From Erythrobacter colymbi (GTDB taxonomy: Bacteria > Pseudomonadota > Alphaproteobacteria > Sphingomonadales > Sphingomonadaceae), in the NCBI RefSeq assembly GCF_002155685.1, contig NZ_MUYK01000002.1:434001-498000 (forward strand): a stretch of DNA of 64,000 bases. Reading direction: 5' to 3'. The notes under the pieces were generated by a model. That model was not told the origin of the DNA and made no database searches. It worked only from the letters and a program-made list of their open reading frames with translations. Position 1 is the stretch's first letter. Each line of letters starts with the position of its first letter. A program made the translations under genes and the position numbers. This document shows positions 10,999 to 21,081 of this stretch, in pieces.

Positions 10999-13014
10999 CT
11001 ATTTGTCGCCCAGCGTGGCGGAGAGGAAGGTGCCGATCTCCGCCAGCATCCGGCTGCGCACCGCGCTGTCATCGAGGCTGTGCTGGTATTCGGGATATTC
11101 GCTGTAGGTCACGCTCTTGCCCGCGTCTTTCAGCGCCTTTGCCATCGCCTGCGAGTGGCGCACGTCGACATTGAGATCGCGCGTGCCATGGAACAGCGCG
11201 ACGGGTGCCATGAAGCGGTCGGCGTGACGGCGCGGGCTGCCTGCGGCAATATGCGGCCCCTCGCCAACCTGCTGGCGGACCAGGCGGGCATTGGTGTAGC
11301 CGCGCGCATCATCGCCAAGAAAGCCGAGATCGGTAACCGGCGCGATCGCCACCACCGCCTTGAACAGCGCGGGGTCGAGCACCTGCGATTGCAGCGCGGC
11401 ATAGCCCCCGTAGGACCAGCCCGCGATGGCGAGCTTCTCGGGCCGGGCGATGCCCTCGCTCACCAGCCAGCGGCCCGCATCGTTGACGTCGCCGATCGCC
11501 ACATCCCACGCCTTGAACCCGTTCTTGCCGTACCAGGCATCGCCATAGCCGGCCGAGCCGCGGTAATTGGGCTGGAGCACGGCATAGCCCTTGGCGGTGA
11601 AGTACTGCACCAGCCAGTCGAAGCCCCACTCGTCGCGCGCGGCCGGGCCGCCGTGGGGGAGGACGATGGCAGGCAGGCCCTTGCCGTCCGAACCCGGCGG
11701 CAGGGTGAGATAGGCGGGAATCTGCGTCCCGTCGCGCGCCGGGTAGGTGACGGGCTTCATCTGGCCCATCGCTACGCCTTCGAGCTGCGGGCGCAGCGGC
11801 AGCAACGGCTCGAGCGCGCGGGCCTTGCGGTCGAACAGGTAGACCATTCCGGGCTGGGTGTCGCTCGACGCGATCAGCAGCAGCTTCTGCTCGTCCGCAC
11901 TGGCCCCGGCGATGTTCACCAGCGGCTTGTCGGGGAGCGCCTTGCCGAGATCGGCGGCGAGCTTGGCCAGCGCGGGGTCGAAATAGGCAATCTGGCGCTT
12001 CTCGGTCGCATAGCTGCCGCCCACCACACGGTTCTTGCGGCCGATGCGGATCAGCGAATCGACGTCGACGTCGCCGCGCGCCATCAGCATCCGCCCCGCG
12101 CCCGTCCCGTCGAGCGCGACCTCGGCGATCGCGTCGTAGCCGCCCTTGGAGACGAAGCCGATCGCGACATTGCGCGCGCTGTCGACGCCGAGCGGGATGA
12201 TCGAATCGACGGTCTGCCCATCGATGGTGAGCGGCCCCAGCGGGCTCCACGAACTACTGTCGGGCTTGCGGTAGTAATAGAGGAAAGTGCCGGTCATCTG
12301 CCCGGCGGAGTCCGTCTGCGGGATCATCCTGATCCGCACCCGGCCCTGCTCGTCGGCGACATAGCGGCGGGTGCCCTCGTCAGGCTGTTCGCGCATCCGG
12401 CGGCGGCCATTGGCGGTGTCGACCAGCTCCGCGCCAAGGCCGGTCTTCTCGTTGCCAAGGCGCGAGCCGGTGGTGGTTTCGGGGACGAAATTGCGGGTCA
12501 TGAGGATCATGCCCTCCTCGCCCGCCACATCGAGCGCGAGCACATCGCCGCCGAACTGGTTGAAGCCCAGCGCGCGGGGCGAATCGTTCTGGCTGATCAT
12601 CTTGATGTTGCCGCCATCGGCATCGAGCGCGATCAGCCGGTCGAAGGGGATCAGAAGCCCGTTCTGCGCCCCGCCCATGCCCGAAAGCTGGCACACGAGG
12701 CGGGTATCACTCGCCCATTGGCACCAGTCGATATCGACCACCTTCTCGCCATTGGTCAGCACCGGCTTGACCGCCGCGTCCTTGGTGAAATCGATCACCT
12801 TGACGACTTCGGTGTGCCCCGGCCCGGCCGAGACGAAGGCGATCTTGTCTCCCGAGGGCGAGAGGCTGATGTCGAGCACGTCGGCCCGCGCACCGAAGCG
12901 GATCGCATCCTGGTCGGTCACCTCCTGCGCTGCCGCGCCGCTCGCAAGGGCCAGCAGGCTGCCCGCAAGCAGCAGGGTGCGCAGGCGCGCGGGCGAGGTG
13001 GCGGTAACGGTCAT
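10999..13014 (-). CDS. S9 family prolyl oligopeptidase-like peptidase, exported
   Basis: The protein of 671 residues starts with a signal peptide (LRTLLLAGSLLALASGAAAQ). A beta-propeller of about 370 residues follows, then an alpha/beta hydrolase domain. Catalytic triad candidates are Ser in GWSYGGYAALQ, Asp in GTRDLNVDVRHS and His in EYQHSLDD, all in the order expected for S9C/acylaminoacyl peptidases. It probably degrades peptides in the periplasm. The ATG at 13014 was chosen because GGGAG lies six bases upstream; a TTG twelve bases earlier is less likely. Confidence 0.9.
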   Translation of the reverse strand: MTVTATSPARLRTLLLAGSLLALASGAAAQEVTDQDAIRFGARADVLDISLSPSGDKIAFVSAGPGHTEVVKVIDFTKDAAVKPVLTNGEKVVDIDWCQWASDTRLVCQLSGMGGAQNGLLIPFDRLIALDADGGNIKMISQNDSPRALGFNQFGGDVLALDVAGEEGMILMTRNFVPETTTGSRLGNEKTGLGAELVDTANGRRRMREQPDEGTRRYVADEQGRVRIRMIPQTDSAGQMTGTFLYYYRKPDSSSWSPLGPLTIDGQTVDSIIPLGVDSARNVAIGFVSKGGYDAIAEVALDGTGAGRMLMARGDVDVDSLIRIGRKNRVVGGSYATEKRQIAYFDPALAKLAADLGKALPDKPLVNIAGASADEQKLLLIASSDTQPGMVYLFDRKARALEPLLPLRPQLEGVAMGQMKPVTYPARDGTQIPAYLTLPPGSDGKGLPAIVLPHGGPAARDEWGFDWLVQYFTAKGYAVLQPNYRGSAGYGDAWYGKNGFKAWDVAIGDVNDAGRWLVSEGIARPEKLAIAGWSYGGYAALQSQVLDPALFKAVVAIAPVTDLGFLGDDARGYTNARLVRQQVGEGPHIAAGSPRRHADRFMAPVALFHGTRDLNVDVRHSQAMAKALKDAGKSVTYSEYPEYQHSLDDSAVRSRMLAEIGTFLSATLGDK

Positions 13015-13072
13015 GGAAGCTCCCAAAGCTGGTCTGCGCTAACAGCCGAGACTAACGGGAGCGAAGGGGCAT

Positions 13073-14221
<1,149 letters not shown>

Positions 14222-14253
14222 CTAGCGCCCCTGCACGAAAGTGTCACGCGCAA

Positions 14254-14295
14254 GCAAAAGGGGCAGGGAAACGTGCCTCGTATCCCCTGCCCCTT
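14254..14295 (-). terminator. terminator downstream of the first beta-barrel gene
   Basis: An 11-bp stem (14258-14268 with 14285-14295) reads CCCTGCCCCTTTTGC on the minus strand, giving a U4 run. It terminates transcription of the minus-strand gene that ends at 14320. Confidence 0.75.
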
Positions 14296-14319
14296 CGCAA
14301 GTCAGACTAAGCGGTAAGC

Positions 14320-14847
14320 TTAGAACTTGTAGAGCACGCCCACGGTCGCGCGGGTCGAATCGAACGCGATGGTGTCGATCCCGGCGCGGAAGGCGATCGG
14401 GCTGTCGCCGAGGCCGAACTCGACGCCGGCGCCGACGAGGTAGTCGCCATCGGTGTCATCGAGACCGACGACCGCCGGGGTGACGAAGTTGCCGAGGTCG
14501 AAATCGACCTCCTGATAACCGCCGCGGACATAGACCTTGGCGTTGTCACCAACGCGCACGCCCGCGCGGGCTGCGATGCCGTATTCGCTGTCGATCGCGC
14601 CGTCGCCGATGTTGTAGTTGCCTTCAGCGCCTACGAAGAAGGTCTTGCCGACCGGCACGTCGACGCCGGCGACCACGCCGTAGATGCCGCCGTCGTCATC
14701 CGGCAGGCCGACGCCGAGATCGTGGATACCGGCGGTGACGCCGACATAGGTCTCGACCTTGGGGTCTTCGCTGGTCTGGGCCTGCGCAGCGGCGGGGAGC
14801 GCGATCGCGCCGAGAGCGGCGAACGTGGCGAGAGTGAGGGTCTTCAT
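14320..14847 (-). CDS. outer-membrane beta-barrel protein (paralogue 1)
   Basis: This 175-residue protein has a signal peptide (MKTLTLATFAALGAIALPAAAQAQ). Alternating hydrophobic strands typical of an eight-stranded opacity-type porin follow, ending in the outer-membrane C-terminal signature VGVLYKF. It is clearly paralogous to the next gene (15064-15648): both share AVDFPLG/GVDVPVGK-type strands, RGGYQ.VD and a DTIAFD....TVGV..KF ending. The function may be structural or adhesive; no channel activity can be inferred. It has its own terminator. Confidence 0.8.
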   Translation of the reverse strand: MKTLTLATFAALGAIALPAAAQAQTSEDPKVETYVGVTAGIHDLGVGLPDDDGGIYGVVAGVDVPVGKTFFVGAEGNYNIGDGAIDSEYGIAARAGVRVGDNAKVYVRGGYQEVDFDLGNFVTPAVVGLDDTDGDYLVGAGVEFGLGDSPIAFRAGIDTIAFDSTRATVGVLYKF

Positions 14848-15063
14848 GGTTCTGTTTTCCCTTGTTTTACGGTGCACGGGGGGTCGTGCGCCCTAGGGAA
14901 ACTCACCTATGTTCCTATCACTTTCATCAGGATGAACCGCTTGAAAGGCTGCCGTTCAGGCTCGTTCAACGGCTGAGCCGGGCCGACCAAAGGCCGCTGC
15001 GGATCGACCGGCGCAGGGTATCCGGAGAGCTGGCGAGCCAGCCCTCCGGTGCATTTCCGTGCG

Positions 15064-15648
15064 TCAGAACTTGATCCCGACGCCGACGGTCCCGCGCAGG
15101 GTGTCGAAAGCGATGGTGTCGACATTGGCGCGCAGCACCACCTTGCTCACCGGCACTTCGACGCCGACGCCGACGAGGTAGTCGCCGCCCACGTCCGGGG
15201 TGCTGATGCCGTTGTCATCGAGGAAGTCCTCGCTTACACCGGTCAGGTTCTCGATATCGAGATCGACCCACTGGTAACCGCCGCGGGCGTAGATCTTGGC
15301 GCCGCCTTCGGTGCGGAAGCCGAGACGGCCGGAGACGCCATATTCCGCTTCGATCGGACCATCGCCGAGGCTGGCGTTACCCTCGACACCGGCAAACAGG
15401 TTTTCGCCGAGCGGGAAGTCGACCGCGGCGAACCCGCCGTAGATCGTGCCGGTGTCCTTGATGTTCAGATCGTCGAATTCGCCGTTGTCGGCATCGAGAT
15501 CGCCGAGGTCGATGCCGAGGTTGTGGCGGCCGACCTGCGCGCCGATGGTGACTTCCGGCTTGTTGCTGTCAGTGCTCTGGGCCTGTGCCGCCGCCGGAAG
15601 CGCGATGGCGCCGGCTGCGACGAGCGAGATGAAGACGAGCTTCTTCAT
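15064..15648 (-). CDS. outer-membrane beta-barrel protein (paralogue 2)
   Basis: This 194-residue paralogue of the neighbouring protein has the signal peptide MKKLVFISLVAAGAIALPAAAQAQ. Its strands include FAAVDFPLGENLFAGVEGNASLGDG, RGGYQWVDLDIEN and the terminal TIAFDTLRGTVGVGIKF. The tandem pair is separated by 216 bases that contain a hairpin (CCGGAG.GCTGGC/GCCAGC.CTCCGG near 15020-15048) without a U-run. A palindromic ACTGGT/ACCAGT pair lies about 105-135 bases upstream of its start and could be a regulator site. Confidence 0.8.
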   Translation of the reverse strand: MKKLVFISLVAAGAIALPAAAQAQSTDSNKPEVTIGAQVGRHNLGIDLGDLDADNGEFDDLNIKDTGTIYGGFAAVDFPLGENLFAGVEGNASLGDGPIEAEYGVSGRLGFRTEGGAKIYARGGYQWVDLDIENLTGVSEDFLDDNGISTPDVGGDYLVGVGVEVPVSKVVLRANVDTIAFDTLRGTVGVGIKF

Positions 15649-15808
15649 GGTGTCTTTCCGTCCTTTTCGATCCGCCGCGGGAGGTGCGACGTCGGACGGG
15701 GGCTAGGAAGCAGCCATTGTCTGCGAAATGAACGAAATCAGGTGAGACGCTTAATGTCGGACTGGTAGTGCTTCATGTCAGACCAGTGAAATCATCGACT
15801 AACATGGA

Positions 15809-16576
15809 TTACTCTCTGAGCCGCCATCCCGTCCGGAAAATCACCGAAATGATGATGACGCAGACCGTCAGGAAGCCGAGCGTCAGGCCCAGCGACACGG
15901 CAATCGGCACGTCCGAGACACCATAGAAGGAATAGCGCAGCCCGCTCACCAGAAAGGCAATCGGGTTGGCGAGAGCCACCGCGTCCCACGGCGCGGGCAG
16001 GTCGCGGATCGAGTAGAAGGTGCCGCCGAGGAAGGTCAGCGGGGTCAGGATCAGCATCGGGATGATGCCGAGCTTCTCGAACGAATCCGCCCAGATGCCA
16101 AGGATGAACCCGAACAGCGCGAAGCTCGATGCGACCAGCATGATGTAGAGCGCGGCGAGCAGCGGGTGGGCGATCTGGTAATCGACGAAGAAGGTCGCCG
16201 TGCCGAGGATGATCGCGGCCAGAATAAGCCCCTTGGTCGCCGCCGCACCGACGAAGCCGGTGAGCGTCTCGGCGACGCCCACAGGGGCGGAGAGCAGTTC
16301 GTAGATCGTCCCGGTGAAGCGCGGCATGTAGATGCCGAAGCTCGCGTTGCTGGTGGTCTCGCCCAGCAGGGTCAACATCAGCAGGCCGGGGATGATGAAG
16401 GCGCCATAGGGCACCCCGCCCACCGGCTCCATCCGCGCGCCGATGACGCTGCCGAACACCACGAAATAGAGCGAGGTCGTCAGCACCGGCGAGAGGATCG
16501 ACTGGAAGGCGGTGCGGAAGGCACGCGCCATCTCGCGGCGGTAGATCGCATAGGCGCTGCGCAGGTTGAAATGCAT
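15809..16576 (-). CDS. ABC-2 type transporter permease
   Basis: This 255-residue membrane protein has six hydrophobic helices. The ABC-2 family signature is near the end ([39 protein letters not shown], then [23 protein letters not shown]), as in YadH/NodJ-type exporters. Its ATG shares bases with the stop of the ATPase gene (TGATG), so the two are translated together. A GTG one codon earlier is an alternative. Substrate is unknown; the family handles lipids, polysaccharides or drugs. Confidence 0.9.
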   Translation of the reverse strand: MHFNLRSAYAIYRREMARAFRTAFQSILSPVLTTSLYFVVFGSVIGARMEPVGGVPYGAFIIPGLLMLTLLGETTSNASFGIYMPRFTGTIYELLSAPVGVAETLTGFVGAAATKGLILAAIILGTATFFVDYQIAHPLLAALYIMLVASSFALFGFILGIWADSFEKLGIIPMLILTPLTFLGGTFYSIRDLPAPWDAVALANPIAFLVSGLRYSFYGVSDVPIAVSLGLTLGFLTVCVIIISVIFRTGWRLRE

Positions 16577-17520
16577 CACGCGGCCTCCTCGTGCTTGCCG
16601 AGCAGGCCGACGAAAATGTCCTCGAGCGAGCTGTCATGGATGTCGAGACTGGTGAAGCCGATCCCCGCGCGGGTGAGCACCTGGGTGAGTTCGGCGACCT
16701 GCGCGCGGCCCTTCCCCTGCCCGTTGCCGCCGCGATAGGTGAGCCGCGTGCCGCCCCCGGACAGCTCGAGCGCGAAGCCCGCCAGCGCCTCGGGGATGGC
16801 ATCGAGCGGGGCGGCGAGATCGATCACCGCCTCGGTGGTGCCGAGACGCTCCATCATGGCGCGCTTCTCGTCGACCATGCGGATGCGCCCGCGCTGGATG
16901 ATCCCGACGCGGTCGGCCATTTCCTCGGCTTCCTCAATGTAGTGGGTGGTGAGGATGATGGTGACCCCGCGCTGCTTCAGCGCACCGATCTGTTCCCACA
17001 TGTCCTTGCGCAGTTCGACATCGACGCCGGCGGTGGGCTCGTCGAGGAACAGCAGCTCGGGCTCGTGCGCCAGCGCCTTGGCGATCAGCACGCGGCGCTT
17101 CATCCCGCCCGAAAGCGCGCGGATCTGCGCGTCCTTCTTGTCCCACAGCGAGAGGCTCTTCAGGATTTCCTCAAGCCGCGCGGGGTCGGACGGCTTGCCG
17201 AACAGCCCCTGCGAATAGGCCACCGCGCGCCACACGGTCTCGAACATATCCGTGGCGAGTTCCTGCGGAACGAGGCCGATCCGCGCACGCGCGCGGCGCC
17301 AGTCCTTCGCAAGGTCCTGCCCGAAGGCCGTGATCGTGCCGCCCGTGGGCCGCACCAGCCCGCAAACCGCACCGATCAGCGTGGTTTTGCCCGCGCCATT
17401 GGGCCCCAGCAGTGCGAAAATCTCGCCCTTCCGGATATCGAGATCGACCGAATCGAGCGCGCGGGTACCGCCGCGGTAGGTCTTGGTGAGGCCGCGGATG
17501 GAGAGGATGGTTTCGCTCAT
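16576..17520 (-). CDS. ABC transporter ATP-binding protein (YadG-like)
   Basis: This is the ATPase partner of the ABC-2 permease. The 314-residue protein has Walker [15 protein letters not shown] near residue 38, the signature [20 protein letters not shown], Walker [13 protein letters not shown] and the switch His in [13 protein letters not shown]-terminal ~90-residue extension, typical for DrrA/YadG-type exporters, follows. The ATG at 17520 was chosen; a TTG nine bases earlier is less likely. It is the first gene of a two-gene operon. Confidence 0.93.
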   Translation of the reverse strand: MSETILSIRGLTKTYRGGTRALDSVDLDIRKGEIFALLGPNGAGKTTLIGAVCGLVRPTGGTITAFGQDLAKDWRRARARIGLVPQELATDMFETVWRAVAYSQGLFGKPSDPARLEEILKSLSLWDKKDAQIRALSGGMKRRVLIAKALAHEPELLFLDEPTAGVDVELRKDMWEQIGALKQRGVTIILTTHYIEEAEEMADRVGIIQRGRIRMVDEKRAMMERLGTTEAVIDLAAPLDAIPEALAGFALELSGGGTRLTYRGGNGQGKGRAQVAELTQVLTRAGIGFTSLDIHDSSLEDIFVGLLGKHEEAA

Positions 17521-17577
17521 GCCACCCAATTAGGGAAGCATGAGCGAAGTGTCACCCGCAGTCGGGCAAAATCAGCG

Positions 17578-17901
17578 TCAGCCGACCGAGGTCAGCACCA
17601 GCGAGTTGTTCAGCGTGGTGCCGCTGATGGTGTAGTTCGCCGTCACGCTGCTGGAGGCATCGTAGGTGAACATCTGGTTCGCCTCGTTGTCGCTGCCCCA
17701 CACCACGAAGGCATAGAGCGCCACCGTCGCCCCGTCGGGCACGCCGAAGTCGCCCGGGCTGGCGGTCTTCTTCTGGCCGAGCGGGATACCGCCGGTGCCG
17801 TCCTTGTGGATCTTGTTGCCCTGCGCGTCCCAGTAGACGAACTGCAGCTTAGTCACGAAACCGCCCTGGTTGAAGAGCGAAAAATTGCCGATGCTTTGCA
17901 T
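17578..17901 (-). CDS. small beta-sandwich protein, cytolysin-C-terminal-like (paralogue A)
   Basis: This 107-residue protein has no signal peptide or membrane segment. The sequence alternates short beta strands: NQGGFVTKLQFVYWDAQGN, then DFGVPDGATVALYAFVVWG, then TANYTISGTTLNNSL. It is about 60 percent identical by eye to the gene directly upstream. The pattern FV.KLQ.VY...G...H followed by a late TISGTTL resembles the C-terminal immunoglobulin-like domain of thiol-activated cytolysins (NISIWGTTL in domain 4), but the tryptophan-rich loop is absent. That link is my inference. GGAGAAG precedes the ATG. Function unknown. Confidence 0.65.
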   Translation of the reverse strand: MQSIGNFSLFNQGGFVTKLQFVYWDAQGNKIHKDGTGGIPLGQKKTASPGDFGVPDGATVALYAFVVWGSDNEANQMFTYDASSSVTANYTISGTTLNNSLVLTSVG

Positions 17902-17949
17902 GATACTTCTCCGTTTTCTCGTCTTGCTTTCGCGTTTGCGGTCAGAGGG

Positions 17950-18276
17950 TCAGTTGGAGAGACCTTCAAAGCCGAGGCTGTTGTCGAGCGTCGTGCCGCT
18001 GATGGTATAGTTGGCGGTCGTCCCGTTGCCCTTCGAATAGGTGAAGAACTGGGTCGCGGTGTTGTCCTTGCCCCACACGACGAAGGCGTAGAGCGCGACG
18101 GGCGAGCCGTCGGGCACGCCGTAATCGCCGGGATCGGCGGTCTTGCTCTGGCCGAGCGGGAAGCTGTCGGTGCCGTCGACATGGTGCTTTTCGCCGCTGC
18201 TGTCGACGTACACGAACTGCAATTTCACGACGAAGCCGCCGTTGTTCTTGAGTGAAAACTTTCCAACCTGGTTCAT
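17950..18276 (-). CDS. small beta-sandwich protein, cytolysin-C-terminal-like (paralogue B)
   Basis: This 108-residue paralogue begins MNQVGKFSLKNNGGFVVKLQFVYVDSSG. It has PLGQSKTADPGDYGVPDGSPVALYAFVVWG, an aromatic TQFFTYSKG, and TISGTTLDNSL near the C-terminus. Lack of a signal peptide suggests a cytoplasmic location or non-classical release. GGGAG seven bases before the ATG supports the start. The pair is co-oriented with a 48-base gap, so they are probably co-transcribed. The upstream region is unusually AT-rich and holds several palindromes. I do not recognise a named family with confidence. Confidence 0.65.
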   Translation of the reverse strand: MNQVGKFSLKNNGGFVVKLQFVYVDSSGEKHHVDGTDSFPLGQSKTADPGDYGVPDGSPVALYAFVVWGKDNTATQFFTYSKGNGTTANYTISGTTLDNSLGFEGLSN

Positions 18277-18636
18277 TTCGTCACTCCCAATTTATACGCA
18301 TCGTAGATGCGCAAATATTCGCGCCGCATTTCCGAATGAAATGCAGAGCAGCTATTGTTTTTTATATATCCGAGACGACCGCGAATCGCTTTGAAATCAC
18401 ATATTTATTCAAAGCGACTCAAACATATGGAGACTCGTTCAGGGAGTCAACGCGATGTATTGAGTAAATACAGATGCTTAACTGTAAGGTAACTCGCGGG
18501 CAATCACTCGCAAGTCACGGCTGTCCCCTACGGGGAAACAGCCCCTCGCGGCCGGTGCGAAGTCGCACAAGCTGTTACTAACGCGGGAAGAATTGTGCGG
18601 CGGTGACGGCTGCTAAGCGCGCCGACAGGGACCCGG
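18277..18636. other. AT-rich intergenic region with palindromes
   Basis: These 360 bases are far richer in A+T than the rest of the window between 18290 and 18470. They contain CGCATC-GTA-GATGCG (18297-18311), a 10-bp perfect inverted repeat TCGCTTTGAA/TTCAAAGCGA (18386-18395 and 18408-18417), and GTATT/AATAC arms near 18455. A GC-rich hairpin built on GGCTGT.CCCC/GGGG.ACAGCC lies at 18519-18543. The first palindrome sits about 20-35 bases upstream of the paralogue B start, within its likely leader or promoter. No coding frame is convincing. Confidence 0.6.
18386..18417. repeat. 10-bp perfect inverted repeat, 12-base spacer
   Basis: TCGCTTTGAA pairs exactly with TTCAAAGCGA, separated by ATCACATATTTA. 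It may be an operator or a hairpin upstream of the small beta-sandwich pair. Confidence 0.6.
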
Positions 18637-19674
18637 TCAGGGCAGCAGCAGCGAGGAATCCCCGTAGGAGTAGAAGCGGTACTCGCTGGCGATGGCGTGG
18701 GCATAGGCTGCCATCATCCGCTCGCGACCCATCAGCGCGCTGACCAGCATCATCAGCGTCGATTTGGGCAGGTGGAAGTTGGTCATCAACCCGTCCACAG
18801 CCTTGAGCCTGTAGCCCGGCGTGATGAAGATCGCGGTATCCCCGGCGAAGGGCTGGATCACCCCGTCCTCGTCCACCGCACTCTCGAGCAGGCGCAGCGA
18901 GGTGGTGCCGACCGCAATGATGCGGCCGCCGGAGGCGCGGGCGGCGTTGAGCTGGTCGGCGGTCTCCTGGCTGATACGCCCGAACTCGGCGTGCATCTGG
19001 TGGTCGTCGGTGTCGTCGGCCTTCACGGGAAGGAAGGTGCCCGCCCCCACATGGAGCGTCAGCATAGCCCGGCCGATCCCGGCCGCGTCGATCGCGTCGA
19101 CAAGGCGCTGCGTGAAGTGCAGCGAGGCCGTCGGCGCGGCGACGGCGCCTTCCTCGCGCGCGAACATGGTCTGGTAGTCTTCGAGATCCTGGGCATCGAC
19201 CCCGCGCTTGCTGGCGATGTAGGGTGGCAGCGGCATGGTGCCCGCACGGTCGAGCAGCACTTCGACCGGCTCCTCGCCCTCGAAGAACAGCGTCAGCGAG
19301 CCATCGTCGAAGCGCTCCTCGGCAATCGCCGTGACGCCGCCACCGAAGACCAGCTGATCGCCGATCTTCACCCGCTTGGCGTTCTTGAGGAACGCCTGCC
19401 AGCGCCTGAGGTCGATCCGCTTGTGCAGAGTCGCACCGATCTTCGCCTCGCCATCGGCACGGCGGCCTTCGAGCTGGGCGGGGATCACACGGGTGTCGTT
19501 GAAGACGAGCACGTCGCCGGGATTGAGGAGGCTTGGCAGATCCCGCACACCGCGGTCTTCGAACGGCGCATCGGCCCCGCGCACGACCAGCATCCGCGCC
19601 GCATCGCGCGGACGCACCGGACGTAGCGCGATGCGCTCTTGCGGAAGCTCGAAATCGAACAGGTCTACCTTCAT
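18637..19674 (-). CDS. queA: S-adenosylmethionine:tRNA ribosyltransferase-isomerase
   Basis: QueA transfers and isomerises the ribosyl moiety of SAM onto preQ1-tRNA, forming epoxyqueuosine. The 345-residue protein begins [29 protein letters not shown]. It contains [39 protein letters not shown] and [18 protein letters not shown], all family hallmarks. It lies 42 bases downstream of the cyclophilin gene, so co-transcription is likely. Confidence 0.97.
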   Translation of the reverse strand: MKVDLFDFELPQERIALRPVRPRDAARMLVVRGADAPFEDRGVRDLPSLLNPGDVLVFNDTRVIPAQLEGRRADGEAKIGATLHKRIDLRRWQAFLKNAKRVKIGDQLVFGGGVTAIAEERFDDGSLTLFFEGEEPVEVLLDRAGTMPLPPYIASKRGVDAQDLEDYQTMFAREEGAVAAPTASLHFTQRLVDAIDAAGIGRAMLTLHVGAGTFLPVKADDTDDHQMHAEFGRISQETADQLNAARASGGRIIAVGTTSLRLLESAVDEDGVIQPFAGDTAIFITPGYRLKAVDGLMTNFHLPKSTLMMLVSALMGRERMMAAYAHAIASEYRFYSYGDSSLLLP

Positions 19675-19716
19675 GGCGCGCGCCCCTAGCCGAGGAAAGC
19701 GCGCCGTGAAAGTGGC

Positions 19717-20451
19717 TTACTTGCCGGGCAGCGGCGCGCTCAGCATATCGGCGGTCACCGGCGCATCGGCAGCAGGAGCCGGCGGCGGCGGGGGCGCCTT
19801 GTTGTCGGCGGCGATCGAGGCCTGGACGATGAAGGTCGGGTTCTGCGGCGGCTCGCCCCGCTGGATCGCGTCGACCGCTTCCATGTTCTCGATCACGCGG
19901 CCGAAGTTGGTGTACTTCTTGTCGAGGCTGAAACGCGGATAGAAGACGATGAAGAACTGGCTGTTCGCGCTGTCATCCTCGGAGGCGCGCGCCATCGACA
20001 GCGTGCCGCGCACGTGGGGCATCGGGTTGAATTCGGCCTTGAGGTCGGGAAGCTCGCTGCCGCCCTGCCCGGTGCCGGTGGGATCGCCGCCCTGCGCCAT
20101 GAAGCCGTCGATCACGCGGTGGAAAACCACCCCGTCATAGAAGCCCGCGCGGGTCAGCTCCTTGATCCGCGCGACATGGGCAGGCGCCCAGTCGGCCATC
20201 AGGCGGATCTTGACGCGCTGGCCGTTCGACAGGTCGAGCACCCAGATGTTCTCCGGATCGACCGCCGTGTCGTAGTTGATCGGCGAATAGATCCGCGCCG
20301 CCTTGGGCGCCTCGTCCGCATCGGGCTTTTCGGCATTCTCGCCGAAGGCCACGGGCGGGGTGTCGTCCTTGCGCTTCTGGGCGAAGGCGGCGTGCGGCGC
20401 GGCCAGCAGGGCGAGCGCGGCGAAGGCGGTGGCAAACTTGGCTGTGATCAT
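19717..20451 (-). CDS. periplasmic peptidyl-prolyl cis-trans isomerase (cyclophilin type)
   Basis: This 244-residue protein has a signal peptide (MITAKFATAFAALALLAAPHAAFAQ), an acidic linker and a cyclophilin domain. The domain includes FYDGVVFHRVIDGFMAQGGDPTGTGQGG and GTLSMARASEDDSANSQFFIVF with the conserved FHR, QGGD and NSQFFI motifs. A Pro/Ala-rich tail closes it. The ATG at 20451 was chosen because the signal peptide starts there; the longer frame is not plausible. Confidence 0.93.
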   Translation of the reverse strand: MITAKFATAFAALALLAAPHAAFAQKRKDDTPPVAFGENAEKPDADEAPKAARIYSPINYDTAVDPENIWVLDLSNGQRVKIRLMADWAPAHVARIKELTRAGFYDGVVFHRVIDGFMAQGGDPTGTGQGGSELPDLKAEFNPMPHVRGTLSMARASEDDSANSQFFIVFYPRFSLDKKYTNFGRVIENMEAVDAIQRGEPPQNPTFIVQASIAADNKAPPPPPAPAADAPVTADMLSAPLPGK

Positions 20452-20539
20452 GGTTCCATCCGGATTTGTGCGGGCGTGTAGCCCCGCCGGCCTGACACTG
20501 CAATGAATGAAGGTAACGCCGATGGGGACGGCGGGCCGG

Positions 20540-21052
20540 TCAATAGTCGCCCTTGAGGCCCTGCTCGCGCACCCGGGCGATGACTTCCTCGCACACCGGC
20601 GCGCTGACGAAGCGGGCAATGTCGCCGCCATAGACCGCGATTTCCTTGACCAGCTTGGAGGCGATCGGCTGGAGTGAGACGTCGGCCATCAGGAACACGG
20701 TCTCGATATTGTCGTCGAGCTGCTGGTTCATGCCGGCCATCTGGTATTCGTACTCGAAGTCGGCGACGGCGCGCAGCCCGCGGATGATGACGCTCGCGCC
20801 CTGCTTCTGCGCGAACTTCACCAGCAGCGCGTTGAAGCCCACCACCTCGACATTGGTGAGGCCCATGTTGGCGACCTCGCGCTCGACCATGCGGAAGCGC
20901 TCGTCGGTCGAGAACATGGGGTTCTTCGAAGGATTGGTGGTCACGCCGATGATCAGGTGATCGACCAGCTTGGAACCGCGCCGGATGATGTCGGCATGGC
21001 CCAGCGTGATGGGATCGAAGGTCCCGGGATAGATTCCGATGCGGCGGCTCAT
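20540..21052 (-). CDS. coaD: phosphopantetheine adenylyltransferase
   Basis: CoaD makes dephospho-CoA from phosphopantetheine and ATP, the fourth step of coenzyme A synthesis. The 170-residue protein has the nucleotidyltransferase motif YPGTFDPITLGHADIIRRG near the N-terminus, NPSKNPMFSTDERFRMV, and VIIRGLRAVADFEYEYQMAGMN, all diagnostic. It precedes the cyclophilin and queA genes on the minus strand. Confidence 0.97.
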   Translation of the reverse strand: MSRRIGIYPGTFDPITLGHADIIRRGSKLVDHLIIGVTTNPSKNPMFSTDERFRMVEREVANMGLTNVEVVGFNALLVKFAQKQGASVIIRGLRAVADFEYEYQMAGMNQQLDDNIETVFLMADVSLQPIASKLVKEIAVYGGDIARFVSAPVCEEVIARVREQGLKGDY

Positions 21053-21081
21053 GGCGGGTATCCTCTCCTGCGGCGCGGCTC

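Noticed and set aside
15749..15785. ACTGGT/ACCAGT inverted repeat upstream of the second beta-barrel gene
   Set aside because: Only 6-bp arms with a 15-base spacer; not distinguishable from chance without more copies.
16591..18255. 554-codon plus-strand frame opposite the ABC ATPase and small paralogues
   Set aside because: Covers the opposite strand of three real genes and has no recognisable domain.
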